A stretch of 64,000 nt of DNA from Flavobacteriales bacterium (GTDB lineage Bacteria > Bacteroidota > Bacteroidia > Flavobacteriales_F > PHOS-HE28). The notes beneath the pieces were generated by a model. The model made no database searches, was not told the origin of the DNA, and worked only from the letters and a program-made list of their open reading frames with translations. This document shows positions 8,578-17,430 of the stretch, in pieces. The stretch spans positions 203,202-267,201 of the forward strand of contig JACJZF010000004.1 in the NCBI GenBank assembly GCA_020635725.1. Direction: 5' to 3'. The position numbers were made by a program, and so were the translations under genes. Every line of letters begins with the position of its first letter. Positions within the stretch are counted from its first letter, which is position 1.

Positions 8578-10032
8578 ATGCGCCTGCTCCTGATCAACCC
8601 GCCGCACGAATCCATTGGCAGCCGAATGGCCGGAGAGCATCTCCCGCCGCTGGGCCTCCTGAGCATCGGCGGGCCGCTGATCGATGCGGGACACGCCGTG
8701 GAACTGCTCGATGCCGACTACGCGCCGATGACCTTCGAGGCCATCGTGGCTGATGTCGAGCGGTGCGAGCCAGACGCCATCCTCCTCGGCCATTCGGGGT
8801 CCACATCGGCCCAGCCCATCATCAACGCGCTCACCGGGTTGATCAAGTCGCGGCTCCCTGCTGTCCGCATCGTGGTCGGCGGGGTGTTCCCCACCTATCA
8901 CTGGCGCCAGATTTTGGAGGAGAATCCATCAATCGATGTGATCGTACGTGGCGAAGGCGAGGAAGTGGCCTTGCGCTTGATCGAGGCCTGGTGCACCGGA
9001 CAAGAGCTCGACGCGGTACCGGGCCTGGCGTTCCGGAAGAATGGGTTGCCATGGAAGACCGAACCCGCGCCTGTGCTCCAGGACCTGGACCGCTACCGCG
9101 TAGGGTGGGAGCTGATGAAGGGTTACAGGTACACGTATTGGGGCCAGCGGAAGGCCGTGGTGATCCAGTTCTCGCGCGGCTGCCCTTATCCGTGCACCTA
9201 TTGCGGCCAGAGCCTGTTCTGGAAGAAGTGGCGCCATCGCGATCCGCAGCGGCTGGCCGATGAGATCGAGATGCTGCACCGCGATCACGGCGTGGAGGTG
9301 ATCAATTTCGCCGACGAGAACCCGTCATCGAAACCCAAGGCGTGGCGGGCCTTCCTGGAGGCGCTGGTGGCCAAGCGGCTCAAGCTGATCCTGGTCGGGA
9401 GCATCCGTGCGGACAACATCGTGCGCGACGCGGATTTCCTGCATCTGTACAAGCAGGCCGGCTTCGAGCGCTTCCTGCTGGGCATCGAGAACTACGATGC
9501 CGCGGTGCTGGCCCGGATCAAGAAGGCGGGCGCGATCGCAAAGGACAAGGAGGCGATCCAGCTGCTGCGCCAGCACGGCATCCTCTCGATGGCCACCTAC
9601 GTGTTCGGCTTTGGGGAGGAGACGTTGAAGGACCTCTTCAACAGCCTGCGGCAATTGCTGGCATACGACCCGGACCAGGTGCAGCTGCTCTACGCCACGC
9701 CGCATAAGTGGACACCCTATTTCGAGGAGGTCCGGGACAAGGAGATCATCCTCACCGACCAGCGCAAGTGGGATTACAAGCACCAGGTGATCAGAACGAC
9801 CCGCCTGAAGCCATGGGTGGTGATCCTGTGCGTGAAGCTCATCGAGGTGATCATGCGGACCCGGCCGCGCGCGCTATGGCGGCTCTTCTTCCATCGCGAG
9901 GCCCGGCTGCGCAGCGCCATGCGGTGGTACACCCGCATCGGCCGCCGGGTCTGGTTCCACGAGCTGCACCAGTTCTTCTTCGTCACGCGACTGACGAAGC
10001 AGCGGGTAACGATGGGAGAGTTCTGGAAATAG
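8578..10032 (+). CDS. B12-binding radical SAM protein, BchE-like
   Basis: A 484-residue enzyme with an N-terminal cobalamin-binding-type domain (about 1-140, starting MRLLLINPPHESIG and containing ILLGHSGSTS and IVVGGVFPTY), then a radical SAM domain whose cluster cysteines are Cys202, Cys206 and Cys209 in RGCPYPCTYCGQSLFWKKW. The wording around the cysteines and the following WRHRDP resemble BchE, the anaerobic Mg-protoporphyrin monomethyl ester cyclase, but no other tetrapyrrole or photosynthesis gene is present, so the substrate is probably different. The B12-binding domain lacks an obvious DxHxxG motif, so cobalamin may bind base-off without a His ligand or not at all. It converges on the RimK-type gene, with 14 bases between. 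Confidence 0.82.
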   Translation: MRLLLINPPHESIGSRMAGEHLPPLGLLSIGGPLIDAGHAVELLDADYAPMTFEAIVADVERCEPDAILLGHSGSTSAQPIINALTGLIKSRLPAVRIVVGGVFPTYHWRQILEENPSIDVIVRGEGEEVALRLIEAWCTGQELDAVPGLAFRKNGLPWKTEPAPVLQDLDRYRVGWELMKGYRYTYWGQRKAVVIQFSRGCPYPCTYCGQSLFWKKWRHRDPQRLADEIEMLHRDHGVEVINFADENPSSKPKAWRAFLEALVAKRLKLILVGSIRADNIVRDADFLHLYKQAGFERFLLGIENYDAAVLARIKKAGAIAKDKEAIQLLRQHGILSMATYVFGFGEETLKDLFNSLRQLLAYDPDQVQLLYATPHKWTPYFEEVRDKEIILTDQRKWDYKHQVIRTTRLKPWVVILCVKLIEVIMRTRPRALWRLFFHREARLRSAMRWYTRIGRRVWFHELHQFFFVTRLTKQRVTMGEFWK

Positions 10033-10046
10033 CCAGCGCCTTGCGC

Positions 10047-10919
10047 TCAGACGTTCCGTTCGATGAAGCGCACGATCTCGCCGGCGATGTCTTTGCCGGT
10101 GGCTTTCTCGATGCCTTCGAGGCCGGGCGAGCTGTTCACCTCGATCACCAGCGGGCCGCGCTCGCTCTGCAGCATATCCACGCCCGCCACGTGCAGGCCC
10201 AGTGCTTTGGCGGCCTTGATGGCGGTGACCTCCTCATCGTGCGTCAGCTCCACCAGCTCGGCCGTGCCGCCGCGGTGCAGGTTGCTGCGGAACTCGCCTT
10301 CCTTGCCGGTGCGGCGCATGGCGCCCACCACGCGCCCATCCACCACGAAGGCCCGGATATCGACCCCGCGGCTCTCCTGGATGAACTCCTGCACGATCAC
10401 GCGCGCCTTCAGGCTGTTGAACGATTCGCACACCGCGATGGCCGCCTTCTTCGTCTCGGCCAGCACCACGCCCAGCCCTTGCGTGCCCTCGAGCAGCTTG
10501 ATGATGCAGGGCGCGCCCCCCACGCTGTCCACGATGCTGCCCACATCCTTGCTGTAGTTCGTGAACACGGTCTTCGGGATGCCCACGCCGCTGCGCGTGA
10601 GGATCTGCAGGCTGCGGAGCTTGTCCCGGCTGCGCACCAAAGCCTGGCTCTCGGTGGTGGTGAAGACCTTCATCATCTCGAACTGGCGCACCACGGCCGT
10701 GCCGTAGAACGTGACGCTGGCGCCGATGCGCGGGATGATGGCATCGATGCCCGTGAGGGGCTGACCGTTGTACAGTACCTGCGGCTGCTTCTGCTGGATG
10801 AGGATGTCGCACTTCACGTGGTTCACCACGCGGGCCGTGTGGCCGCGCCTCTCACAGGCCTCCACCAGGCGCTGGGTGGAGTAGAGTTTGCTGTCGCGCG
10901 ACAGCACCGCGATGTTCAT
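10047..10919 (-). CDS. rimK: RimK-type ATP-grasp ligase
   Basis: A 290-residue ATP-grasp protein similar to RimK, which adds glutamate residues to the C-terminus of ribosomal protein S6. The N-terminus MNIAVLSRDSKLYSTQRL is family-typical; the ATP-grasp core has CIIKLLEGTQGLGVVL (about residues 140-155), FIQESRGVDIRAFVV, and the metal-binding VIEVNSSPGLEGIE near residue 260. I placed the start at 10919 because the in-frame extension to 11021 runs into the divergent membrane gene and is not family-like. A perfect -7 box lies 18 bases upstream. Other members ligate different amino acids or tetrahydromethanopterin glutamates, so the acceptor is inferred. Confidence 0.87.
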   Translation of the reverse strand: MNIAVLSRDSKLYSTQRLVEACERRGHTARVVNHVKCDILIQQKQPQVLYNGQPLTGIDAIIPRIGASVTFYGTAVVRQFEMMKVFTTTESQALVRSRDKLRSLQILTRSGVGIPKTVFTNYSKDVGSIVDSVGGAPCIIKLLEGTQGLGVVLAETKKAAIAVCESFNSLKARVIVQEFIQESRGVDIRAFVVDGRVVGAMRRTGKEGEFRSNLHRGGTAELVELTHDEEVTAIKAAKALGLHVAGVDMLQSERGPLVIEVNSSPGLEGIEKATGKDIAGEIVRFIERNV

Positions 10920-10937
10920 GGGGGAGGGAAGGAGGCG

Positions 10938-10945
10938 CAAAGCTA
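10938..10945 (-). promoter_or_regulatory. -7 box TAGCTTTG for the RimK-type gene
   Basis: An exact TAnnTTTG match on the minus strand, 18 bases before the ATG at 10919. It lies 45 bases from the divergent start at 10991. Confidence 0.5.
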
Positions 10946-10978
10946 GCGTGGCCTTGGTGCCCGCAGCATCCTCTGCGC

Positions 10979-10986
10979 CATCTTCG
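10979..10986 (+). promoter_or_regulatory. -7-like box CATCTTCG, 4 bases before ATG
   Basis: A CAnnTTYG variant separated from the start at 10991 by CGCC. The same spacing recurs at several other genes in this window. Confidence 0.35.
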
Positions 10987-10990
10987 CGCC

Positions 10991-12511
10991 ATGCGTGGCC
11001 TGGCAACATGGTGGAGCGCACCGCCGGCGAAAGCGCTGTGGGTGCTCACGCTCATCGCGCTGGTGCCGCGCCTGGTGGCCGCCGTGTTCAGCCAGGGCTA
11101 CTTCGCGCACGATGACCACTTCCTGATCGTGGAGGCCGCGGCCAGCTGGGTGGCGGGCTCGGACTACAACTATTGGCTCCCTTGGAATCAGGGTGATTCG
11201 CCCACGCCCACCGGTCATAGCTTTTTCTACGTCGGCCTGCACTACCTGCTCTTCTCCGCGCTGGATGCGTTGGGCCTGCGCGACCCCAAAGCGATCATGC
11301 TGGTGGTGCGCCTGCTGCATGCGCTGTGGAGCTTGCTGGTGGTGCGGCTCGGGTACCGGGTCGCGCAGAAGCTGGGCGGTGAGGTGGTCGCCTGGCAAAC
11401 CGGACTCTTCCTCGCGCTCTTCGCCTTCATGCCCTTCCTGGCGGTGCGCGATCTGGTGGAGGTGGCGTGCATCCCCTTCCTGATGCTGGCTGCCTGGAGC
11501 CTGGTGCGCGGCGGCGATCGACCTGGGCCGCGCGACGTGATCCTCGCGGGCATCTGGGTGGGCATGGCCATGAACGTGCGCTTCCAGACCATCTTCTTCG
11601 CGGCAGGCCTGGGGCTTTCCTTCCTCCTGCTGCGCCGCTGGACCGATGCGTTGCGCTACGGCATCGGTCTGCTGCTGCCGCTGGCGGTGATTCAAGGAGG
11701 CATCGACCTCTTCCTCTGGGAGCGGCCCTTCGCGGAGATCACGCAATACGTGCTCTACAACCTGGCCAACAGCACCACTTATGGCGTGCTGCCCTGGTAC
11801 AATTACCTGCTCCTCCTTGCGGGCCTGCTCCTTCCTCCGCTGAGCCTGGCGGTGCTCTTCGGCTTCTTCCGCAATCCCCGCCCGCTGCTGCTGTGGCTGC
11901 CGGTCTTCGTCTTCCTGGCCTTCCATTCCTATTTCCCGAACAAGCAGGAGCGCTTCATCCTGCCCATCGTGCCGCTCTTCTTCGTGCTGGGCTATGCGGG
12001 CTGGGAGGCGTGGCGCAGACGATCCGCATGGTGGCAGAAGCGGCCCGGTCTCTGGAACGGTGCCCTGCTATTCGTGTGGGCGCTGAACCTCGTGCTGCTG
12101 CCGGTGCTCTCCACCACGTACAGCAAGCGCAGCCGGGTGGAGGCGCTCTACGCATTGCGCGATCTCGGGCCGGTAACCGGACTGGTGGTAGAGGACACCT
12201 ACGAAGGCGAGGCGCCCATGCCGCCGCTCTTCTACCTGGGGCAATGGGACATCACCGTGCTGCCCTGGACGCAGCGCACGGCCGATCTCGATTCGGCATT
12301 CGTGGCCAAGAGCGATAGGCCAAGGCCGAACACGGTGCTCTTCTTCGGCGAGGAGGAACTGGTCGAGCGCAAGGCCCGGCTGGAGCAGGTCATGGGTCCG
12401 CTCACCATCATCGGGCGGGCCGATCCCGGTTTCATCGACCGCGTGGTGCATCGGCTCAATCCCGTGAACCGTAACGAGACGATCGTCATCGCCCGCGCCG
12501 CGCACCGATAG
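10991..12511 (+). CDS. GT22/PIG-B-like membrane glycosyltransferase
   Basis: A 506-residue polytopic membrane protein with about ten to twelve hydrophobic segments. An acidic pair in YFAHDDHFLIVEAA (Asp41, Asp42) sits in the first external loop, as in GT-C glycosyltransferases, and the SYFPNKQERFILPIVPLFFV segment resembles the HKEERFILP motif of the ALG9/PIG-B mannosyltransferase family (GT22). A polyprenyl-phosphate-sugar donor is expected by family, but neither donor nor acceptor can be read from the sequence. The C-terminal 130 residues are soluble. GT39 membership is an alternative, less likely because of the HKE-like motif. Confidence 0.72.
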   Translation: MRGLATWWSAPPAKALWVLTLIALVPRLVAAVFSQGYFAHDDHFLIVEAAASWVAGSDYNYWLPWNQGDSPTPTGHSFFYVGLHYLLFSALDALGLRDPKAIMLVVRLLHALWSLLVVRLGYRVAQKLGGEVVAWQTGLFLALFAFMPFLAVRDLVEVACIPFLMLAAWSLVRGGDRPGPRDVILAGIWVGMAMNVRFQTIFFAAGLGLSFLLLRRWTDALRYGIGLLLPLAVIQGGIDLFLWERPFAEITQYVLYNLANSTTYGVLPWYNYLLLLAGLLLPPLSLAVLFGFFRNPRPLLLWLPVFVFLAFHSYFPNKQERFILPIVPLFFVLGYAGWEAWRRRSAWWQKRPGLWNGALLFVWALNLVLLPVLSTTYSKRSRVEALYALRDLGPVTGLVVEDTYEGEAPMPPLFYLGQWDITVLPWTQRTADLDSAFVAKSDRPRPNTVLFFGEEELVERKARLEQVMGPLTIIGRADPGFIDRVVHRLNPVNRNETIVIARAAHR

Positions 12512-12516
12512 CTTCG
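12509..12516 (+). promoter_or_regulatory. -7-like box TAGCTTCG before terC
   Basis: Matches TAnnTTYG and overlaps the stop codon of the preceding gene, 13 bases before the ATG at 12530. The overlap with the stop codon makes chance more likely. Confidence 0.3.
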
Positions 12517-12529
12517 CCCCCGAATCCCC

Positions 12530-13276
12530 ATGCTCGAACTCGCCCACCTCGATCCATCGGTGCTGCTCACTTGGAACGGGCTCATCGCGCTGCTCACGCT
12601 CACGGCGCTGGAGCTCGTCCTCGGCATCGACAACATCATCTTCATCTCCATCATCAGCAATTCGCTGCCCGTGGAGAAGGACCGCGCGCGCAGCCGCCGC
12701 CTCGGCCTGCTGATCGCCATGGTCACCCGCGTGGCGCTGCTGCTCTCGCTCAACTGGGTCATGAGCCTCGACCAGCCGTTCATGACCATCGCCGGTCATG
12801 CCTTCAGCGGCCGCGACCTGGTGCTGATCGCCGGCGGCCTCTTCCTGTTGTACAAGGCCACCGTGGAGATCCACGAGAAGGTGCAGGGCGGCGAGGAGCA
12901 GGAGCACGCCAAGGGCAAGGCTCGGAGCTTGGCGGGCGTGATCCTGCAGATCGTGGTCATCGACCTGGTATTCTCGTTGGATTCCGTGATCACCGCGGTG
13001 GGCATGAGCAACGACATCATCGTGATGGTGCTGGCCGTGATCATCGCCGTGCTGGTGATGATGCTCGCGGCCAACTCCATCAGCGCCTTCGTGGAGAAGC
13101 ATGCCACGGTGAAGGTGCTCGCGCTCTCCTTCCTGGTGATGATCGGGGTGGCCCTGCTCATCGAGGGCATGGGCGAGCACATCAACAAGAACTACATCTA
13201 CTTCGCCATGGGCTTCAGCGTGGCGGTGGAGATGCTGAACCTGCGCATGGCGCGCAACCGGCTGGTCAAGCGCTAA
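12530..13276 (+). CDS. TerC family integral membrane protein
   Basis: A 248-residue inner-membrane protein with about seven helices. The two acidic motifs that define TerC are present: ELVLGIDNIIFISI in the second helix and VIDLVFSLDSVITAVGMSND in the later half. Members export manganese or other metals, or load metals to exported enzymes; tellurite resistance is a historical name. The gene ends tail to tail with the S1 protease, overlapping it by 4 bases (13273-13276). Confidence 0.9.
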   Translation: MLELAHLDPSVLLTWNGLIALLTLTALELVLGIDNIIFISIISNSLPVEKDRARSRRLGLLIAMVTRVALLLSLNWVMSLDQPFMTIAGHAFSGRDLVLIAGGLFLLYKATVEIHEKVQGGEEQEHAKGKARSLAGVILQIVVIDLVFSLDSVITAVGMSNDIIVMVLAVIIAVLVMMLAANSISAFVEKHATVKVLALSFLVMIGVALLIEGMGEHINKNYIYFAMGFSVAVEMLNLRMARNRLVKR

Positions 13277-15342
13277 GGCAGCTGCGCCGCGCGCGTGCCG
13301 GAGGGATCGTTCCCGCCCACATTCACCAGGATCGGGTCTCGGTCGTTGCTGTTGCCTACGTAGCTCACCACGCCATTCATGTTCACGTCTTCCCGATGAT
13401 AGCCCGTTGCCGTGGCGGTGGGCGTGGAGCCGCCGATTAAGCTGAGGATGGGGTCGCGGTCATTGCCCTCGCCGGTGTATTTCAGCACCCCGCTGCCATC
13501 CACGTCGCCGCTATACAGCAGTTCTCGGCCACCCACCGATTTCGTGGCGCTGGATCCGCCGAAGAGCGCCGTGCTGCCATTGCTCAGGTCCACGGTGACG
13601 GCCGTGCCGCTCAATGCGATGGCATTGGCGGTCATGATGCCCAAGTGATTGCGGTGGCGCACGGCGATGTGATACGCGCCGGCGCTCACGCCGAAGCTCA
13701 GCGCGGAACTCCCGTCACTAGCCGTTACGATGTCGCCATCGGCCTGCAGCAGGGCGCTGCGCGTGGCCAGCACCTGCGCGTTGTTGGAGGCGCTGCGCAA
13801 TTCCACCAGCACCCAATCCACCACGGCGTTGGAGCCGCTGACATTGAGCACCGTGTTGCTGGTGGTCTCGCCGCCGCCGCCCACATGGGTGTATCCCAGG
13901 GCCGTGTAAGGCTCGGTCAGCGGAATGAGACCGCCGGCACGCAGGTCGGAGCTCATCGAGCCGGTGATCGTGTTGTACGGTCCATCGAGGAAGGCCCGCA
14001 CGCGCAGCGCGACCGCCGAGCTCGCATTCGGGTCGAAGCCATCGAGTGTGTTCAGGTTGTTGGCCGGATTGAGCCAATCGCGCATGCGCACCGCGGCTGA
14101 GGCGCCATCCCAGCCAGCGCTGAACTTCGCGCAATCCGTGGGGATGCTGGTGGCCGTGCTGCACACCTGAGCGCCATCGTACATGTGCCCCACCATGCGG
14201 TGGTTCTGGTCGAAAAGGGGAGAGCCGCTGGAGACCGCCTGCACGAGGCCCTGCTCCCAGCTCTGTCGCCAGCAGGGCACACCGATGGGATCGGTGAAAG
14301 TGGTGCTCGGGTCGGTGTTGAAGGCGATCTTCTTCACATCGTACATCGGATGCTGGATCACCGTGCTCTGCTGCGGAACGGCTCCGCTGCGGTCCCAGCC
14401 CGCGTAATAGATGTTGTAATTCGCGGGCGGCGTGCTGCTCAGCTCCACGAGCGCCATGTCGGTGTAGTAGTAATTCGCGCGGAGCGTGGCTCCGGTGATG
14501 GTCTGGCTGGTTGGGCCGGTGGAGCCCACGCAGGTGGGGCTCTCGTAATTGAAGTAGAAGACCCACTGGTTCAGCGAGGCGGGCACCAGGCAGTGGTTGG
14601 CCAGGTGGAAATACGGCTTGCGCGGGCTCTGGGTGTTGTTCACCAGGTTGCCGGAGCAGCCGTTGCCATCGGGGCGCAGGAACATGCCAACCGAGCGCTT
14701 CTCCTGCTGCCAGTCCGAAGCTTCCGGGCAGATCACGTTGATGTGGCAAGGCGCGCTCTGATAGCCAGGGTCATAGTCCCGCTGCTCGTCCGCATCAGCA
14801 GTGAAGCCGAACAGGTCGAGGAAGCCGTGCGTGACGCTGGCCACATGCAGCTGCGCCGGGCGCCGATGCACGCCGTTGGTGCGGAATTCGATCACTACTT
14901 CATCGCCGGGAAGAACGGCCGTGGCCATGCCGCCGTCAGGCGCTCGGTTGCTCGCATCGAAGCCGCCGATGAAGCGGGTACGCGCCGCATCGTACAGGTA
15001 TACCGCATCGCCGGGGTTCAATTCCCACTGGTCGAATTGCACGCTCAGCATCACGGCGCCGGGGCAGCGCAGCGCGGCGCGGCACACGAGGCCTCCCCCG
15101 GGCAGCACATCCCAGCGCCCGGTGGCGAGCACGTCCATGGCGTGGAAGCGTTGCGTGCCATAGCGGAAATCGCCCTGCACGGCGTACTCCTCTTCTTCAG
15201 GAAGCAGACCGAGATCCGTGGTCGTGATCATGCCACGGCCAAGGCCGGGATGGGTCCACTCAGAGGGCTCGCCTCCGATACTGATCTGGGCAGCGCACTG
15301 GGCCGCCATGCCCAAGGCGGCCATCGAGGAAAGAAGGCGCAT
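13273..15342 (-). CDS. Secreted trypsin-like (lysyl endopeptidase-like) protease with dockerin-like tail
   Basis: A 689-residue exported S1 peptidase. A signal peptide ends near residue 19. The triad can be read as His250 in FHLANHCL, Asp295 in YYTDMALVE and Ser372 in VSSGSPLFD, the pattern of Lys-C-type proteases. The residue matching the oxyanion-hole glycine two before the serine appears to be Val370, which is unusual. The C-terminal 75 residues contain two Asp/Asn-rich repeats, SGDVDGSGVLKYTGEGNDRD and a second copy with EDVNMNGVVSYVGNSNDRD, resembling dockerin calcium loops. No T9SS type A sorting domain is seen, so the tail may serve anchoring or a different sorting route. Confidence 0.82.
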   Translation of the reverse strand: MRLLSSMAALGMAAQCAAQISIGGEPSEWTHPGLGRGMITTTDLGLLPEEEEYAVQGDFRYGTQRFHAMDVLATGRWDVLPGGGLVCRAALRCPGAVMLSVQFDQWELNPGDAVYLYDAARTRFIGGFDASNRAPDGGMATAVLPGDEVVIEFRTNGVHRRPAQLHVASVTHGFLDLFGFTADADEQRDYDPGYQSAPCHINVICPEASDWQQEKRSVGMFLRPDGNGCSGNLVNNTQSPRKPYFHLANHCLVPASLNQWVFYFNYESPTCVGSTGPTSQTITGATLRANYYYTDMALVELSSTPPANYNIYYAGWDRSGAVPQQSTVIQHPMYDVKKIAFNTDPSTTFTDPIGVPCWRQSWEQGLVQAVSSGSPLFDQNHRMVGHMYDGAQVCSTATSIPTDCAKFSAGWDGASAAVRMRDWLNPANNLNTLDGFDPNASSAVALRVRAFLDGPYNTITGSMSSDLRAGGLIPLTEPYTALGYTHVGGGGETTSNTVLNVSGSNAVVDWVLVELRSASNNAQVLATRSALLQADGDIVTASDGSSALSFGVSAGAYHIAVRHRNHLGIMTANAIALSGTAVTVDLSNGSTALFGGSSATKSVGGRELLYSGDVDGSGVLKYTGEGNDRDPILSLIGGSTPTATATGYHREDVNMNGVVSYVGNSNDRDPILVNVGGNDPSGTRAAQLP

Positions 15343-15384
15343 GCGGAACGAAAGGGTCCGAAAGATAACCCGCTGGGATCGGGC

Positions 15385-17430
15385 CTATTTCGACACGATG
15401 ACGAATTCGGTGCGACGGTTGGCCGCCCGACCCTCCGGCGTATCGTTGGAGGCGATGGGCTTCGTAGGGCCGTACCCCTTGAAGCTCAGGCGGGAAGCCG
15501 CCACCCCGTGCTCCTGCAGATAGCCCATTACAGTGAAGGCCCTGTCGTTGCTCAAGGCCATGTTGTCGTCCAAGCCGCCCACGTTATCGGTGTGGCCTTC
15601 GATGCGGATCTTCATCGTGGGGCTCTCCTTCATGAAGGCGATGAGCTCATCGAGGATGTACTCGCTGCTCTTGGTGATGGACGCACTGCTGGTGGCGTAC
15701 TTGATGTCGTTCACACGGTAGCTGCGGCCCACCTCGATCTTCTGCACGGTCATGTCCACCTCGGCCACGCCGGCGCGCACCGTGTCCTCGATGGCGAAGC
15801 TGCGCGAATCGAAGACGTGCCCTTGCTTCTTCACGGTGAGCACCACATCGCTGCCTGGCTTCAGGCGCACCACAGTGGCGTAGCGGCCATCCGCGCTATC
15901 GGCACGGAGCACCTCGGTCTGGCGCGTGTCCATGTATTTCACTTCCACCGTGGCGCCGCGCACCACTTGCCCTTTCTCATCGCGCACCTCGCCCTTCACG
16001 ATCAGGATCTCATCGGGCCGCACATCCTGGGGCAGCCCGAAGCGCATGATGTCCAGCCCGCCGGCGCCCTTGAAGCGGTTGCTCGCGAAGTAGGCGGTAC
16101 GTCCATCGGCGCTCACGATCAGGCCCTGCTCATCGTTCTCGGTGTTGATGGGGTGCCCGATGTTCCGCGGTTTGGTCCAGCTGCCGTCGTCGTTGAGTTT
16201 GCTGAAGAAGATGTCGTAGCCTCCGATCGTGCGGTGCCCGCGACCGGCTGAATCGGGCTTGGCGGCGAAGTAGAGCGTGCGGCTGTCGCTGTGCATGAAG
16301 GGCGCTTTCTCATCGCCTTCGGTGTTGATGCCGGGCACAGGTCGGGCGGGTGACCACTTCCCGCTCTTGTCACGGGTTGAATAGTAGATGTCGAGGCCGC
16401 GGCTATCGCGCCGGGCGGTGGCGAAGTAGAGCGTCTTGCCATCGCCGCTCAAACTGGGCTGGCTCTCCCAGCTGTCGGCTCCGTTGATCTCGGCAGGCAG
16501 CTTGTCCAAGCCGTTCCACACGAAGTCTTGGCCGCCCACATCGAGGTTGAACTTGGTGTCGTAGTGCGAGCGACAGAGATCGCAGTTCCGATAACCGCGG
16601 CTGTCGGTAGCGCACACGGTCACGAACATCTCCTTGTTGTTCACGCTGAGCGTAAGGCCGCCGTAGCTGTCGCCAGGCTCGAAGAGGTCTTCCACCACCT
16701 TGCCGCCGTTGAACTCACCTTTCACATCGGGCCTGCGCGCTTCGTTCAATTCCTCAATGTCGCGCGCCACGATATCGCCCTTGGCGCGTTCCTGCCGCTT
16801 GCGCGTGAAGAAGAGCAGCTCGTTGTCGGGCGAGAGCATCGGCAGGTATTCATCGGCGGCGGTGCTCACGTTGGGCACGGACTCCGGGGTGAAGCTGCCC
16901 GTGTTGCGGTAGAAGTCGGCGTACCACTCGAGCTCGGGCATCACCTCCTCCACATCCTTGTACTGCTTGTCGTAGTTCTTGCTCACGCGGGCCGCGTCGT
17001 CCGTGGGGAACCGACGGAAGGCCTCGAAGTCGCGCGCGGCTCCCGCGAAGTCGCCCATGGCATAGCGCATGGTGCCGAGCGTGTAGGGCAGGTCGCTGTG
17101 GTAGTTCGGGCACTTGGCCTGCACGGCTTCGAGGTACTTGATCGCTGGCGCGAAGCCCTTGCCGCCTTCGCGCATGATGCGGTAGGCAGAGAGCCCCAGG
17201 CGGAAGTTGCACTCCACGCATTCGGCATCGGTCTCCAAGGTGCTCTTCAGCTTCGCGTGGCGTTGCTGCGGGTCCTTCGCCTTGCCGGCCTCATCGAGCA
17301 GCTTCAGGATCTTCTTGTCCGTGGGCATGGCGCACGGGTCATCCGATTCTTCCTGCGCCATGGCCCTCACCGGCAGCAGTGCGATGGCGAACAGGAGGTG
17401 TAGCGGCCAGCGCCGCGCGGTGCTCATCAT
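15385..17430 (-). CDS. PorE-like OmpA family protein with TPR and PD40 repeats
   Basis: A 681-residue envelope protein. It has a signal peptide (1-26), a TPR-like helical region (about 30-180), a six-bladed PD40 propeller region (about 190-470) with repeats such as SGDGKTLYFATARR and SADGRTAYFASNR, a carboxypeptidase-regulatory-like domain (about 475-555) and a C-terminal OmpA domain with the peptidoglycan-binding motif IRIEGHTDNVGG. This order matches PorE, an anchor of the type IX secretion machinery to peptidoglycan, but flavobacterial genomes have several paralogues, so a T9SS role is inferred. Its start overlaps the stop of the AsmA gene by 4 bases (ATGA), so they are cotranscribed. Confidence 0.85.
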   Translation of the reverse strand: MMSTARRWPLHLLFAIALLPVRAMAQEESDDPCAMPTDKKILKLLDEAGKAKDPQQRHAKLKSTLETDAECVECNFRLGLSAYRIMREGGKGFAPAIKYLEAVQAKCPNYHSDLPYTLGTMRYAMGDFAGAARDFEAFRRFPTDDAARVSKNYDKQYKDVEEVMPELEWYADFYRNTGSFTPESVPNVSTAADEYLPMLSPDNELLFFTRKRQERAKGDIVARDIEELNEARRPDVKGEFNGGKVVEDLFEPGDSYGGLTLSVNNKEMFVTVCATDSRGYRNCDLCRSHYDTKFNLDVGGQDFVWNGLDKLPAEINGADSWESQPSLSGDGKTLYFATARRDSRGLDIYYSTRDKSGKWSPARPVPGINTEGDEKAPFMHSDSRTLYFAAKPDSAGRGHRTIGGYDIFFSKLNDDGSWTKPRNIGHPINTENDEQGLIVSADGRTAYFASNRFKGAGGLDIMRFGLPQDVRPDEILIVKGEVRDEKGQVVRGATVEVKYMDTRQTEVLRADSADGRYATVVRLKPGSDVVLTVKKQGHVFDSRSFAIEDTVRAGVAEVDMTVQKIEVGRSYRVNDIKYATSSASITKSSEYILDELIAFMKESPTMKIRIEGHTDNVGGLDDNMALSNDRAFTVMGYLQEHGVAASRLSFKGYGPTKPIASNDTPEGRAANRRTEFVIVSK

